Assembly (NCBI GenBank): GCA_905234475.1
Contig: CAJOHX010000003.1
Span: forward strand, 1 to 64,000
Source of the DNA: an uncultured Bacteroidales bacterium
Lineage (GTDB): Bacteria; Bacteroidota; Bacteroidia; Bacteroidales; UBA932
Direction of reading: 5' to 3'
DNA length: 64,000 nucleotides
Positions 53,061 to 64,000 of this stretch are shown here, one piece after another (within the stretch, counting starts at the first letter, position 1; every line of letters begins with the position of its first letter). A model generated the notes under the pieces. That model saw only the letters and a list, made by a program, of their open reading frames with translations, was not told where the DNA came from and did not search any database. The position numbers and the translations under genes are program-made.

Positions 53061-55592
53061 CTATTGCCGGTTTAGCGTCACCACGCCGGCGGAAAGGGGC
53101 TCGAGGGTGAGGGTAACGGCATCGTTTTGCGGTTGCAGCGCCGTTTTCCGGCGGGCGACCGCATTCTTTTGCGCCATGCTGTTGGCGGCGTCGAGGCTGC
53201 CGGGGGCGAAGTATTCGTATTCCGCGCCGGCGAGCGGGCCCCAGTCGCCATTCAGCGTTAGGGTATAGGGTTTGTCAGTGGGGTTGACGACCTTGACGGT
53301 GACGCAGCCGGCGTTCTCCGCCAGGGTGGCGGATACGCTCAGCTCCTTGGTATCTCCCTCAAAGGCAAGGCGGTAGGGGGAGTAGTGGTCGTACCAGAGC
53401 TCGGTGACGAGGTAGTTGGGGGCGACGAACAGGTCCTTGTAGTCGAAGTTGATGAAGGCATTGTTCCAGTCGGGGGCGTCGGTGCGGCGGATGAAGAGCG
53501 CTGCGGCGCCCATCGCCACCACGTCCAGGTTCTCGCAGACGTTCAGGAAGCCGCCGGCGAACAGGCCCGTGCGCCAGTCGGTGCTGTTGAGGTTCCATTC
53601 GGAGATGAACAGCTTGATGTTGGGGTTCGGGCACTTCGCAATCATGTCGGCATAGCGCTGATACTGCTGCGCGAGGCGTCCGGGGCCGGTGGCATAGCCG
53701 CCCTGCTGCTCGTAGTGGTGCAGGGACAGGTAGTCGAAATAGCGGCCGGAACGGTTCAGGAATGCTTCGTCCTCCGGGAAGCCGCCGCAGGCGATGATAC
53801 GGATGGTCGGATCGACGGCGCGCATGGCGGTGGAGAAGTCGCGCACGCACTTCTCGTAGCGGTCGATGCCCATCTCCCACATCTCGTTGTCGATCTCCCA
53901 GTACTTGACGTTGTAGGGCTCCGGATGGCCGTTGGCGGCACGTTTGGCGCCCCATTCGCCCGTGGCGGGCTCATTGCAGTAGCGCAGCCAGTTGACGGCG
54001 TTGTCCAGGATCTGCTGATACTCGGATTCGGGGCGCTCGAAGGCCACGCTCACCACGATGACGGGCTCGCTGTCCACCTCGCGGCAGAAGCGGATGAACT
54101 CGTCGGTGCCGAAGCAGTTCTGGTCGTAGTCCATCCACATCCAGTGGTCCCAGCGGCGGCGCGCCTCCTGCGGACCGATGCCCCATTTCCAGTCGTACTG
54201 TGCGGCATAGCCGCCACCGGGCCAGCGCAGGCAGGTCGGATGCAAATCCTTGACAGCCTGGAAGATATCGGGACGGAAGCCGCCCAGGGCCTGCCCGGTG
54301 CGGGTGCCCATCGAGGCCTGGTCAATCATCAGCGTGCCGTCTTCGGCGGCAATGGCGAAGTCGGCGTCACCCTCCCAGGCGCCTGCGTCCAGGGTGAAGG
54401 TATATTTCTGCCAGTCCGGGGACGGGCAGCCCAGGCTCTGGCGGACAATCCATTCGCCATCCCGGCGAAGGCCGACGCTCAGGCGGGCGTTGCCGTCGCC
54501 CTTGGCGTAGACGGAGCCCACGAAGGCGTCGCCCGGCCGCACGGCCTGCGGCCCCTGCTGCAGGCCGGAAACGCCCCGGGTGCGGATCCGCTGGGCGTAG
54601 TCCATGTTGACGGCGTCGCCCTTGACGAGCTGGAAGGTGCCGTCGCCGAAGGCAGTCCATTCCGGTGCCACGTCGGGCACCTTGACCTGTTCGGGCATGC
54701 CGGCGAACAGGACCTGTTTGCCGGAGGTGATGCGGATGTTGCGGTAGAGGGCTTCCGTGTAGTTTTCCCAAAGGGTTATGGTGTTCTGTTTGCGGCTGGT
54801 CGGAACGGTCTTGGAAAGGATCTTCTTCCCGTCCCACCACACGCTGACGCTGCGGCCGCGGCAGCTGACCCTGACATGGTGCCAGGCGTCCTGGTCGATC
54901 TGTGCAGCCTGGGCGGCCTTCGTTGCCAACGGCTCCAGTGTCTGCACTTTACGGGTGCGGCCGCCGAAGAAGGGGACCTCCTTTTCCACCTTCGTGGCCA
55001 GGGTAAACTCGGCGCTCACAGCCTGCTTCTGGGCCGCCGCGAGGGCCTTGGCCTGGGCGTCGGCCTCGATCTGGGACTGGGTCTGCGCCAGGGCGAAACG
55101 CTGCCCTTCATAGGCAGGGTCGTAGAGCCGCAGGAAATAGGGTTCTCCGTCGGCCTGGTCTTTCACGGCAAAGCGCAGGTCCAGCAGGCCGCCGCTCCAG
55201 CGCCGGCCGGGCAGCAGGTAGGCGCGCCATTTCACGTCCATCTCGATGTCGTAGCTGTCCGTGTCCAGCTGCACCAGCTCGACGGGCTGCTCGTAGCGGG
55301 TGGGGGAATGCAGCACTTCGTCCGCGTCGGCGAACCAGCCGTCGAAATAGCCGTCGCGCGGCGGGATGCCGGGGTAGTGCTCCGGCTCGAAGGAGCGGCC
55401 GTAGATGATCTCCTGCCAGACGCCGTTGTTGGCCGAAAAATAGATGTGCTCGAAGAGCTGGCCGTAGATGAGCGGGTCGATCTGCCCGTCGATGGCTTTC
55501 GAGTGGACGCGGAGGCTGACGCTCTCCTGCGCGGCGGCGCAAAAGCCCAGCAGGGCGGCGCACAGAAGGAGGATTCTTTTGGGTGCTGTCAT
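53061..55592 (-). CDS. GH51 alpha-L-arabinofuranosidase
   Basis: IDGQIDPLIYGQLFEHIYFSANNGVWQEI; LRWPGGGYAAQYDWKWGIGP; WEIDNEMW; ISEWNLN. Confidence 0.92.
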   Translation of the reverse strand: MTAPKRILLLCAALLGFCAAAQESVSLRVHSKAIDGQIDPLIYGQLFEHIYFSANNGVWQEIIYGRSFEPEHYPGIPPRDGYFDGWFADADEVLHSPTRYEQPVELVQLDTDSYDIEMDVKWRAYLLPGRRWSGGLLDLRFAVKDQADGEPYFLRLYDPAYEGQRFALAQTQSQIEADAQAKALAAAQKQAVSAEFTLATKVEKEVPFFGGRTRKVQTLEPLATKAAQAAQIDQDAWHHVRVSCRGRSVSVWWDGKKILSKTVPTSRKQNTITLWENYTEALYRNIRITSGKQVLFAGMPEQVKVPDVAPEWTAFGDGTFQLVKGDAVNMDYAQRIRTRGVSGLQQGPQAVRPGDAFVGSVYAKGDGNARLSVGLRRDGEWIVRQSLGCPSPDWQKYTFTLDAGAWEGDADFAIAAEDGTLMIDQASMGTRTGQALGGFRPDIFQAVKDLHPTCLRWPGGGYAAQYDWKWGIGPQEARRRWDHWMWMDYDQNCFGTDEFIRFCREVDSEPVIVVSVAFERPESEYQQILDNAVNWLRYCNEPATGEWGAKRAANGHPEPYNVKYWEIDNEMWEMGIDRYEKCVRDFSTAMRAVDPTIRIIACGGFPEDEAFLNRSGRYFDYLSLHHYEQQGGYATGPGRLAQQYQRYADMIAKCPNPNIKLFISEWNLNSTDWRTGLFAGGFLNVCENLDVVAMGAAALFIRRTDAPDWNNAFINFDYKDLFVAPNYLVTELWYDHYSPYRLAFEGDTKELSVSATLAENAGCVTVKVVNPTDKPYTLTLNGDWGPLAGAEYEYFAPGSLDAANSMAQKNAVARRKTALQPQNDAVTLTLEPLSAGVVTLNRQ

Positions 55593-55616
55593 GGGTGGCG
55601 AAAAAAATGTTTCCCA

Positions 55617-55653
55617 CAAATTTAATGATTATTCGCAATTCTTTGTATCTTTG
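55617..55653. promoter_or_regulatory. Divergent -7 boxes for GH51 (CAAATTTA, 55617-55624) and GH3 (TATCTTTG, 55646-55653)
   Basis: Direct reading of the intergenic region. Confidence 0.5.
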
Positions 55654-55678
55654 ATACAGTCACTGAAACCTGACCGCG

Positions 55679-58600
55679 ATGAACCATTTACACAAGTCCT
55701 TTCTGACCGGAGCGCTGGCGCTGTTCGCCGCCGTTTCGGCGCTGGCCCAGAATGGCCAGACCCCGATTTACCTTGACACTTCCTTCTCCTTCGAGGAGCG
55801 GGCGGCCGACCTGGTGTCGCGCCTGACGCTGGAGGAGAAGCAAAGCCTGCTGGGCAACAACATGGCTGCCATTCCGCGCCTGGGCGTCAAGAACTACAAC
55901 ATTTGGAGCGAAGCGCTCCACGGCGTGCTCACCGGTGCGAATCCCTCCGCCGGCCTGCTGGGGCCGACTTCCTTCCCCAACAGCGTGGCCCTCGGCTCGA
56001 GCTGGGACCCTGCGCTGACCGAGCGCATGGCCTCGGCCATCGCCGAGGAGGCGCGCGCCATCTACCAGACCGGCACGAAGGGCCTGACCTTCTGGTCGCC
56101 GGTCGTGGAGCCCGTGCGCGACCCCCGCTGGGGGCGGACGGGCGAGTCCTACGGCGAGGATCCCTTCCTGGCCGCGGAGATGGCCGCCGGCTTCGTCCGG
56201 GGCCTGATGGGCAGCGATCCCAAGTACCTGAAAGCCGTCCCGACGGCCAAGCACTACTTCGCCAATAACAGCGAATTCGACCGCCATGTCAGCAGCTCCA
56301 ACATGGACAGCCGCGACATGCGCGAGTTCTACCTTTATCCTTACAAGCGCCTGATCGAGGACGAGCACCTGCCTTCCATCATGTCCTCCTACAATGCGGT
56401 CAACCATGTCCCGACTTCCGCCAGCGCTTTCTACCTGGACACGCTGGCCCGCCGGACCTACGGCATGAAGGGTTATGTGACCGGCGACTGCGCGGCCATC
56501 GAGGACATCTGGAACGGCCACTACTATGTAGAAACGCGCGAGCAGGCCACGGCGGCGGGCCTCAAGGCCGGCGTGGACAGCGACTGCGGCAGCATCTACC
56601 AGCGTTTCGCGATCAGCGCCTACGAGCAGGGCATCCTGTCCATGGCGGAGATCGACCGCGCCCTCATCAACATGTTCACCGTCCGGATGCGGACGGGCGA
56701 ATTCGATCCGGACCAGATGGTCCCGTACACGAAGTATGAGCCGTCCCGCGTTAGCTCCGCAGCCAACCGGGCGCTGGCGGCCGAGCTGGCCGTGCGCACC
56801 CCGGTGCTCCTGAAGAACGAGGGCGGGGCGCTGCCCCTCAACCCGAAAGCCATCCGCAGCATCGCCCTGATCGGCCCGCAGGCCGACGACGTGGAGCTCG
56901 GCCCGTATTCCGGCCGGCCGGAGCAGGACGCAATGATTTCGCCCTATGCGGGTATACGTAAGTACTTGTCGGACAGGGGATTTGATGTGGACGTGCGCCT
57001 CGCGGCGGGCGGAGACATCAAGAGCAAGAGCAACTTGCTGTACGTGGCCTGGTTCGAGATCGGCAAGACGGACGGCAGCACCACGCGCTACGACGCAACG
57101 CACTACACCGCCTGCGCCGACGGCATCACGGTCGGCTCCGGCATGGGTGACGAGGAGCAGGTCCGTACCATTGACGACGGCTCCTGGACCGCGTATGACA
57201 ACATCGATATTACCAATATAGAAGATATCACCGTCGGGCTCAACATTCCCACCGAGGGCGGCATCGTGGAGATCCGCGTGGGCGGTCCCGACGGCCAGCT
57301 GATTGGCCGCATCGAGGCCACGAAGGCCTCCGGCGCCCGTGTGGGCGGCGTCTACGGCGCCAGCATGCCGATGAAGACCTCCGCCCTGAAGCTCGGCTTC
57401 AACGGCCCGCAGACGCTCTATCTGGTCTACAAGGCCCCGCAGGACGCCCCGATTGACGAGGCGACCCTCGCCGCGGCGCGCGGCGCCGACGTGGCGGTGG
57501 TATTCGTGGGCACGGATGAGAACACGGCAACGGAAGAGGCCGACCGCCTGACGCTCCTGCTGCCCGGCAACCAGGTCGCGCTGATCCAGGCGGTGGCGGC
57601 GGTCAACCCGCACACCATTGTGGTGATGCAGACCCTCGGCTGCGTGGAGGTGGAGGAATTCCGCCATCTGGCCGGTGTGGGCGGCATCCTCTGGACGGGC
57701 TACAACGGACAGGCCCAGGGCGAGGCGATTCCACGCCTGCTCTTCGGCGAGGTCTCCCCGGGCGGCAAGCTCAACGCCACCTGGTTCAAGAGCGTGAAGG
57801 ACCTGCCGGCCATCACGGACTACAACCTCCGCCGCAGCGCGGGGGCTGGCGGCCGCACCCTGTGGTATTTCGACCGCGAGGTTTCCTATCCCTTCGGTTA
57901 CGGCCTGAGCTATACGACCTTTGAATACAGCAACTTCCGCATCAGCCGCAGCGCCATTACCCCCAACGACAAGGTCACGGTGAGCGTGGACGTGCGCAAT
58001 ACGGGCGGGTTCAGCGCCGACGAGGTGGTGCAGGTGTATGTCAGCACCCCTGACAGCCCGGCCTCGCTGGAGCGCCCGATCAAGCGCCTCAAGGGCTTCC
58101 GCCGGGTGACTGTCCCGCGCGGGCAGATCCGCACGGTGGATATTGAGATTGACTGCGCCGACCTCTGGTTCTGGGACATGGCGGCGGACCGGATGACCTA
58201 TGACTCCGGACGCTATGTCTTCGAGATCGGATCCTCCTCGCAGGACATCCGCGGACGCGTCAGCGCCGTGATGTCCGGGCGCCTGGACCGCCGGCTGAAG
58301 ACCGTCTGGGCCGCTACGGACGCCAACGTGCTGCGGATCGGGCAGACGGCGAAGGGATCCTTCTCCGCCTGCATGAACGACGACAGCTTCTATGAGGGCG
58401 CGCAGGCCGTCTGGACGAGCAACAACCCGGCGGTCGCTACCGTCTCGGCGGACGGGACCGTGCAGGCCGTATCGATGGGCGTTGCCACCGTCACCTGCAC
58501 CGTCACCATCAACGGGACCACCCGCTCCGACTCCTTTGCCGTCAAGGTGATGCCCGATTTCACCCTGTCGTCCCTGAAAGTGGGCGGCAAGAAGGTGAAG

Positions 58601-59485
58601 GTCGGCGACGCTTCGCAGTTCAGCTATCTGCTCAAGGCCGGCAAGGCCCCGCTCGTGGAGGCGGCAGCCTCCCATCCGGGGGTGCGCGTTGAGGTGAAGC
58701 AGGCCGAACGCGTGCCCGGCACCGCCGTGGTGACGCTACGCGATCCCGAGACGGGCGACAGCCGCACCTGGACGGTCAATTTCGGCACGGAGGGCAAGTC
58801 CGACAGCTTCGACATGAGCAGCATTCCCGGCAAGGCCTGGAGCTGGGTGCGGGAGGATCCCGCCGCCTGGACGCTCACCGAGGAGATCGGCTCGCTGGTG
58901 CTGACCGCCGGGCCGGGCGACATCGCCGGCACCGGCAACAAAGCCACGAACCTGCTGCTGCAGAGCGCCAATACGGACTGGACTGCAGAGGTGAAGATGC
59001 GCTGCTTCTCCGCGCCGGCACCGCCGGCCCAGAATGCCGGCCTGGTGGCTTACGAGGGCGACGACAACTTCGTCAAATTCGTCTGCGGGGCGGCGTTCAA
59101 CATGCGCCGCGCCCCGGATGCCGCCGCTTCCGGCGCAGGCCAGCTGCAGCTGGTGGTCGAGGAGAACGGCGCGCAGAAATCGCAGCTCACGCTGAGCCTC
59201 GAGGGCATTATCGGTGCGGACCAGGTGATCTGGCTGCGCCTTGTCAAGCAGGCGGACGCCTACACGGCCTGGTACTCCGTGGACGGCAAGAAATATGAGA
59301 AGGTCGGCGTCGCGAACGCCGTGCTGAAGGACATCCGCGTGGGCGTGATGGCCTGCGAGGGCGAGATGCCCGCGATGATGCGCGGCTTCGGCGGCGGTGG
59401 CCGCGGCGGCTTCCAGCTGCCCGCCGCCGCGCCGCTCAAGGTCGCCTTCGAGGGCTTCAAGATCGACAGCCGCGGCAACAAGTAG
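55679..59485 (+). CDS. GH3 beta-xylosidase/beta-glucosidase with C-terminal Ig-like (Big2) and DUF1349/LamG-like extension
   Basis: GH3: GLTFWSPVVEPVRDPRWGRTGESYGEDP, KGYVTGDCAAIEDI; fibronectin-III-like; then VWTSNNPAVATVSADGTVQAVSMGVATVTCT (Big2). Confidence 0.93.
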   Translation: MNHLHKSFLTGALALFAAVSALAQNGQTPIYLDTSFSFEERAADLVSRLTLEEKQSLLGNNMAAIPRLGVKNYNIWSEALHGVLTGANPSAGLLGPTSFPNSVALGSSWDPALTERMASAIAEEARAIYQTGTKGLTFWSPVVEPVRDPRWGRTGESYGEDPFLAAEMAAGFVRGLMGSDPKYLKAVPTAKHYFANNSEFDRHVSSSNMDSRDMREFYLYPYKRLIEDEHLPSIMSSYNAVNHVPTSASAFYLDTLARRTYGMKGYVTGDCAAIEDIWNGHYYVETREQATAAGLKAGVDSDCGSIYQRFAISAYEQGILSMAEIDRALINMFTVRMRTGEFDPDQMVPYTKYEPSRVSSAANRALAAELAVRTPVLLKNEGGALPLNPKAIRSIALIGPQADDVELGPYSGRPEQDAMISPYAGIRKYLSDRGFDVDVRLAAGGDIKSKSNLLYVAWFEIGKTDGSTTRYDATHYTACADGITVGSGMGDEEQVRTIDDGSWTAYDNIDITNIEDITVGLNIPTEGGIVEIRVGGPDGQLIGRIEATKASGARVGGVYGASMPMKTSALKLGFNGPQTLYLVYKAPQDAPIDEATLAAARGADVAVVFVGTDENTATEEADRLTLLLPGNQVALIQAVAAVNPHTIVVMQTLGCVEVEEFRHLAGVGGILWTGYNGQAQGEAIPRLLFGEVSPGGKLNATWFKSVKDLPAITDYNLRRSAGAGGRTLWYFDREVSYPFGYGLSYTTFEYSNFRISRSAITPNDKVTVSVDVRNTGGFSADEVVQVYVSTPDSPASLERPIKRLKGFRRVTVPRGQIRTVDIEIDCADLWFWDMAADRMTYDSGRYVFEIGSSSQDIRGRVSAVMSGRLDRRLKTVWAATDANVLRIGQTAKGSFSACMNDDSFYEGAQAVWTSNNPAVATVSADGTVQAVSMGVATVTCTVTINGTTRSDSFAVKVMPDFTLSSLKVGGKKVKVGDASQFSYLLKAGKAPLVEAAASHPGVRVEVKQAERVPGTAVVTLRDPETGDSRTWTVNFGTEGKSDSFDMSSIPGKAWSWVREDPAAWTLTEEIGSLVLTAGPGDIAGTGNKATNLLLQSANTDWTAEVKMRCFSAPAPPAQNAGLVAYEGDDNFVKFVCGAAFNMRRAPDAAASGAGQLQLVVEENGAQKSQLTLSLEGIIGADQVIWLRLVKQADAYTAWYSVDGKKYEKVGVANAVLKDIRVGVMACEGEMPAMMRGFGGGGRGGFQLPAAAPLKVAFEGFKIDSRGNK

Positions 59486-59490
59486 TCGTT

Positions 59491-60078
59491 ATGACCGGTC
59501 GGACCCGCATCCTCATGCTTCTGTGGCTCGTGTGCTCCCTTTCGGCTGCGCACGCACAGGAGCGTGTGGCCCGGGGACATCTGCAGGCCAGTTGCGAGGA
59601 TGCACAGGGCCAGCGGTGGGCCGTCACGGACGCCGGGGAGATCCTGCGTTCGGCGGACGGCGCCGCCTGGTCCGTCCTGGATTTCAACGAAGAATATGCC
59701 GGCTACTACCCGCGGATGGACTGGCGGGCGGTGGCGTCCGGCGGCGGTTCGGTGATGGTGGCCGGGCTGGATCCCGACGGCCACCTGGCCGTCTACACTT
59801 CCAGCCGCGGCACCGTGTGGAGCGCCCGCTCCCTGGAGTATACGGAAGCGGGGGAGCGGCACGTCCTGGACGTGACGCCCTGCTCGCTCAGCTATGATTC
59901 CCTGCGGGACAGCTTCTTCCTGTGCGGCACCCGCGGGACACTCTTCGAGATGCCGGGCTGCTCGCACTGCAACCGCCTGACGCGCTATCCGGTCGACACT
60001 TTGTACTCCCGCACCCCGGAAGGCTTCGATGCGCTGCTGCTGGGCAGCGGCGGCTTCCGGATCGTAGAAACACTATAA
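59491..60078 (+). CDS. Secreted hypothetical protein (short beta-propeller/BNR-like)
   Basis: Signal peptide; repeated WAVTDAGEILRSADGAAWSVLDF / AVYTSSRGTVWSARSLEY segments; between GH3 and CE1 genes. Confidence 0.6.
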   Translation: MTGRTRILMLLWLVCSLSAAHAQERVARGHLQASCEDAQGQRWAVTDAGEILRSADGAAWSVLDFNEEYAGYYPRMDWRAVASGGGSVMVAGLDPDGHLAVYTSSRGTVWSARSLEYTEAGERHVLDVTPCSLSYDSLRDSFFLCGTRGTLFEMPGCSHCNRLTRYPVDTLYSRTPEGFDALLLGSGGFRIVETL

Positions 60079-60082
60079 CTAA

Positions 60083-62361
<2,279 letters not shown>

Positions 62362-62364
62362 TCT

Positions 62365-63891
62365 ATGAAACGCTTTTTACTTTTGATGGCGGCGGCGCTA
62401 GGCCTGTGGGCTTGCGCCAGCCAGGTGCCCGGCCAGGTCAAGGTGACCGGCGGCACGATCCAGGGCGAGGTCCTGGAGGACATGACGGTGTACAAGGGCA
62501 TCCCGTTCGCGGCTCCGCCCGTGGGTGAGTTGCGCTGGAAGGCGCCGCAGCCCGTGGTGGCGTGGGACGGCGTGCTGGAATGCACGAAATTCGCACCCGC
62601 CCCGATGCAAGGCGGTGGCCAGGGATGCAGCGAGGACTGCCTCTACCTGAATGTCTGGACGCCTGCGAAGAGCCCGCGCGAGAAGCTCCCGGTGATGGTC
62701 TGGATCTACGGCGGCGGCTTTGCCGGCGGCTCGACCGACCAGTATGACGGGGCGGCGCTGGCCCGCGAGGGCGTGATCCTGGTGAGCGTGGCGTACCGCG
62801 TGGGCAAGCTGGGCTTCCTGACCCTGCCCGCCCTGAACGCGGAGGATCCCCACGGGGTGAGCGGCAACTACGGCATCCTGGACCAGATCGCCGGTCTGCA
62901 GTGGGTGCATGACAACATCGCGAAGTTTGGCGGCGATCCCGCCAAGGTGACCATTTTCGGCGAGTCCGCCGGCGGCATCTCCGTGAGCATGCTGTGCGCT
63001 TCGCCGCTGGCCAAGGGCCTGTTCCGGGGTGCCATTTCCCAGAGTGGCGGCTCCTTCGGCCCGACGAATCCCCGGGATTTCCCGGGTGAGAACATGCTGA
63101 CGCTCGCGTACGCCCAGGAGCTGAACGACGCCTGGGCCAAGGCCACGTTCGGAGAGAACTACACGCTGGAGCAGCTGCGCGCTGCGGAGCCGAGGGCCGT
63201 CATGGGCTCCTTCGGCGGCTCCGGCGGCTGGCCGGTGACGGACGGTTACGTGATCCCGGACGACCAGTACAAGATGTACGAGGCAGGGAACTACAACGAC
63301 GTGGACGTGCTGATCGGCTACAATTCCGACGAGGGCATGAGCTTCGGCTTCGCCCGCGGCAATGGCAGCCATGAGGAGTCGACCCGCGCCCGCTACGAGG
63401 ACTATGCCGACAAGCTGCTGGCGGCCTATCCGCTGGAGCCGGACGGCAAGGTGGGCAAGACCGCCCGCGACCTCACGCGCGACGCCGCCTTCGGCTGGCA
63501 GACTTGGGCCTGGGCCCGCCTGCAGGAGAAGACCGGCAAGGGCCGCGTGTGGCTGTACTATTTCGATCAGCATCCGGACTATCCGACGGACTCCCCGCGC
63601 TACGGGCAGGCCTCGCCGCACGGCCAGGATGTCGCCTACGTGTTCGGCAACCCGCAGGAGGTGCAGCCGACCGACAAGCAGCTCTCCGAGTGGATGATGG
63701 CCTACTGGACCAATTTCGCCAAGACGGGCGACCCGAACGGCGCCGGCCTCGCAGAGTGGCCGCGCTTCCGGAACGACAATCCGCAGTCGATGCTGCTCAC
63801 CGGTTCCGGCTGCCATGCCATCCCCGTCCCGTCGGAGAAGGCCATGTGGGTGCTGGACGAGTATTTCGCCTGGCGCCGCAGCATGGAATAA
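62365..63891 (+). CDS. Type-B carboxylesterase family protein
   Basis: YKGIPFAAPPVGELRWKAPQP; IYGGGFAGGS; GESAGGIS; ends DEYFAWRRSME. Confidence 0.92.
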   Translation: MKRFLLLMAAALGLWACASQVPGQVKVTGGTIQGEVLEDMTVYKGIPFAAPPVGELRWKAPQPVVAWDGVLECTKFAPAPMQGGGQGCSEDCLYLNVWTPAKSPREKLPVMVWIYGGGFAGGSTDQYDGAALAREGVILVSVAYRVGKLGFLTLPALNAEDPHGVSGNYGILDQIAGLQWVHDNIAKFGGDPAKVTIFGESAGGISVSMLCASPLAKGLFRGAISQSGGSFGPTNPRDFPGENMLTLAYAQELNDAWAKATFGENYTLEQLRAAEPRAVMGSFGGSGGWPVTDGYVIPDDQYKMYEAGNYNDVDVLIGYNSDEGMSFGFARGNGSHEESTRARYEDYADKLLAAYPLEPDGKVGKTARDLTRDAAFGWQTWAWARLQEKTGKGRVWLYYFDQHPDYPTDSPRYGQASPHGQDVAYVFGNPQEVQPTDKQLSEWMMAYWTNFAKTGDPNGAGLAEWPRFRNDNPQSMLLTGSGCHAIPVPSEKAMWVLDEYFAWRRSME

Positions 63892-63906
63892 TGTAACACA
63901 CAGAAT

Positions 63907-64000
63907 ATGAGAAAACTGCTTTCCGCCTGCCTGGCCATGACGGCAGGCCTTGCGCTCAGCGCGCAGAACCCGGTTATCCGCACGTCATATACCCCGGATC
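63907..64000 (+). CDS. Partial secreted CDS, possibly GH43 (runs off the window end)
   Basis: MRKLLSACLAMTAGLALSAQNPVIRTSYTPD: signal peptide plus NPVIRTSYTPD, reminiscent of a GH43 start. Confidence 0.5.
   Translation, partial: MRKLLSACLAMTAGLALSAQNPVIRTSYTPD

Overview
This window looks like a chromosomal segment of a GC-rich, uncultured-type Bacteroidales/Bacteroidota. That assignment rests on TAnnTTTG -7 promoter boxes, the Na+-NQR operon, DUF3810/DUF6057 families, SLBB/Wzz export genes and xylan esterase/GH genes. It has about 45 credible genes, one tRNA-Asp and several intrinsic terminators. Main blocks: (i) a Phd/YefM-RelE/ParE-type toxin-antitoxin pair with a perfect palindrome at its promoter, then an XRE regulator/membrane protein pair; (ii) CE1-like esterase plus type-B carboxylesterase; (iii) a double-YjgF (FkbO/Hyg5-like?) protein, a lipoprotein flavodoxin, DUF3810 and a truncated DUF6057 remnant; (iv) an aromatic amino acid operon (chorismate mutase-aroC-tyrA-DAHP synthase) followed by a voltage-sensor K+ channel; (v) ALDH/SDR/DgkA/acyltransferase/aminotransferase genes; (vi) M28 peptidase and a GH10-CE1 fusion xylanase/esterase; (vii) tRNA-Asp, then SLBB export protein-Wzz-UvrA-Stealth phosphotransferase; (viii) nqrABCDEF; (ix) PcrA/UvrD helicase, YqeY, Nif3, acyl-ACP thioesterase and a degenerate retropepsin-like protein; (x) S9 peptidase, recG, DUF2207, LemA, pckA, recQ; (xi) an arabinoxylan block (esterase-GH43, GH51, GH3, hypothetical, two CE1-like esterases, carboxylesterase, partial gene) with no SusC/SusD visible. 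The best leads are: a 134-bp imperfect inverted-repeat element inserted in frame in the helicase gene; a dispersed ATTCCGGG..CCCGGAAT palindrome beside terminators and once in frame inside recQ; five genes whose start codon lies 4-5 nt after a -7 box (candidate leaderless mRNAs); uvrA embedded in a polysaccharide export operon; and a two-lobed retropepsin-like protein with altered active-site motifs. All family calls come from reading the translations; no searches were run. I did not find an unmistakably new multi-gene system.
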